Assembly (NCBI GenBank): GCA_964614415.1
Contig: CAZTLE010000201.1
Coordinates: forward strand, 1-7,019
Length of the DNA stretch: 7,019 nt
Direction: 5' to 3'
Source of the DNA: CAZTLE01 sp964614415
Lineage (GTDB): Bacteria; Bacteroidota; Bacteroidia; Flavobacteriales; Flavobacteriaceae
This document shows, piece by piece, positions 5,807-7,019 of the stretch (positions are counted from its first letter, which is position 1; the number at the start of each line of letters is the position of its first letter). The notes below the pieces were generated by a model. That model ran no database searches, was not told where the DNA came from, and saw only the letters and a program-made list of their open reading frames with translations. Both the position numbers and the translations under genes were made by a program.

Positions 5807-7019
5807 CTATTCGCTCTCTTCGGCCAGTAGTTGGGCAACGAAAGACTCAAATTCACTTTTGAAGGCTACGTACTTCTCGCCCGTCGCGGGTCCGTTAAAT
5901 CCGGTGTGAATCTTTCGAACTGCCCCCTCTTTATCAATAAATATAGTAGTGGGGTACGATAGCACGTGATTTAACATGGGTAGTTTTTCATTGGCCTTTT
6001 GCTTGCTACTCGTTCCTACCTGGGCCAAAAGAATGGGATAGGGAACTCCCACAGTGTTTCGTAGTCGCTCAATGGACGCCACTGCCCGCTCCGTAGTTGG
6101 CGCATATTCAAAAGCCAGGGAAACAAACTTCAGGTCCTCATGGGGGTTGTTGTTCAGGTAATCGGTGTAATACCTGGTCTCATCCAGGCAATTGGGACAC
6201 CAGGTTCCCATGATCTGAACTACGACCACTTTGTCCTGAAAGCGTTCATCCTCCAACGAAAGCGTATCTCCGGAGGTATCGGGAAATGCGAAGGTGAACT
6301 TATCATATCCCTCTTTCAAGAACGTAAGGGTATTGGCATCCGGCAATTCATAATCTGCGTTGCGCTTCCCTGTAAAAGGTTCTTCCCAGTGATTTCCGCT
6401 ATAGAAAACTCCGTTGTATGTACTGTCGGTCACTTTGGCTTCAAAGAGAAAGGCATGGGCCCCATCGAAGGTGGATAACTTCAGGGAATCACCGTCCATA
6501 ACCCCCTGCAAATAGCGGTAATCTCCGGTGGTAGTCCGGAAGGTTCCTGTCACTTCATTACCATTTTGCTCGAAAATACCCTTGGCGATATACCGGTCTT
6601 CTTCGACCTCGGGGCTAAAGACCGTTTCCCAAACACCGTCAACCTGCACGGTCGCATCGGCAACAGGTTTGAATCGGTCAGGATCCCCATGAACCATAGT
6701 AAAAGGCACTATTCTGTCGAGACTGGGTTTGATCCAGTCCCCCGAAATTTTTTCCGAAGTGTAGGTTCCCTTGAAGATCCCTTCGAACACAGGTGCCTGG
6801 ATAGTAATGGAATCTTCCCCAAACATTCGAACATCGGTAACTTCAATGGTCTCTTCAGCGTTGTACATGGTAAGTACGTTATCTTCGGACCAATCCATTG
6901 AAAACGGTAATTCTTTTCCGTTTTTCACATCCAATGCCACCCGCCAGGTGCCCGGTTTAATACCTACCTCCTCTTCGTTACAGGACAACAATACCAAAAC
7001 CAACAGAAGTGATCCGATC
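5807..7019 (-). CDS. TlpA-like thioredoxin-fold lipoprotein, 5' end outside window
   Basis: The frame is open from the TAG at 5809-5807 to the window edge, so the start lies beyond 7019. The TTG at 7003-7001 is unlikely to be the start: upstream codons continue a hydrophobic signal (IGSLLLVLVLLSC), and LLSC is a lipobox, predicting a lipid-anchored protein on the periplasmic side. Counting from that TTG, about 399 codons are seen. Residues about 15-225 are beta-rich with two similar units, each starting GTW or GVW and ending with a PFT segment. Residues about 225-398 form a TlpA/ResA-like thioredoxin domain: GTWCPNC (266-272) with the redox cysteines C269 and C272, and SYPTTIFID (349-357) with the expected cis-proline at P351. 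Such proteins reduce or shuffle disulfides in cell-envelope partners; no specific partner is indicated. It converges on the small membrane protein gene with four bases between stop codons. Confidence 0.88.
   Translation of the reverse strand, partial: IGSLLLVLVLLSCNEEEVGIKPGTWRVALDVKNGKELPFSMDWSEDNVLTMYNAEETIEVTDVRMFGEDSITIQAPVFEGIFKGTYTSEKISGDWIKPSLDRIVPFTMVHGDPDRFKPVADATVQVDGVWETVFSPEVEEDRYIAKGIFEQNGNEVTGTFRTTTGDYRYLQGVMDGDSLKLSTFDGAHAFLFEAKVTDSTYNGVFYSGNHWEEPFTGKRNADYELPDANTLTFLKEGYDKFTFAFPDTSGDTLSLEDERFQDKVVVVQIMGTWCPNCLDETRYYTDYLNNNPHEDLKFVSLAFEYAPTTERAVASIERLRNTVGVPYPILLAQVGTSSKQKANEKLPMLNHVLSYPTTIFIDKEGAVRKIHTGFNGPATGEKYVAFKSEFESFVAQLLAEESE

Noticed and set aside
7001..7003. TTG as the start codon of the thioredoxin lipoprotein
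   Set aside because: The frame continues without a stop to the window edge with a hydrophobic signal sequence before the lipobox, so the gene is cut by the window.

Overview
The window looks like ordinary chromosome from a member of the Flavobacteriia (Bacteroidota). The evidence is the type of gene present (a secreted DUF2911 protein, a TlpA-like lipoprotein with a long beta-rich N-terminus), A-rich rather than Shine-Dalgarno start contexts, -7 boxes resembling TAnnTTTG, and RecG ending in a GDLMGTQQSG-type motif. No mobile element, CRISPR array, tRNA or rRNA was seen.

Layout, left to right. Positions 1-211 hold the last codons of recG (+). Positions 212-386 are a spacer with a possible antisense small ORF (226-342) and a weak promoter candidate. 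Positions 387-2258 encode a glutamate-cysteine-ligase-2-type carboxylate-amine ligase with two C-terminal CBS modules. Its last codons overlap a succinylglutamate desuccinylase/aspartoacylase-family metallohydrolase (2233-3438). After a 60-bp spacer with an operator-like palindrome comes an AlkD-like HEAT-repeat protein (3499-4206). It appears to lack the catalytic aspartate. A strong hairpin terminator at 4222-4251 separates it from a convergent gene for a secreted DUF2911 protein with a TPR-like tail (5395-4286, minus). A 164-bp divergent spacer precedes a small GlsB/YeaQ/YmgE-type membrane protein (5560-5802, +). Four bases later, on the other strand, ends a TlpA-like thioredoxin lipoprotein (5807 to the window edge, minus) whose start lies outside the window.

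The ligase/deacylase pair is the best candidate for an uncharacterised functional unit. One enzyme type forms amide bonds from carboxylates and amines, the other hydrolyses amides of N-acyl amino acids, and the CBS modules suggest control by adenine nucleotides. The substrate cannot be read from the sequence. The remaining genes look like independent housekeeping, stress and envelope functions. I see no clearly novel multi-gene defence or mobile system.
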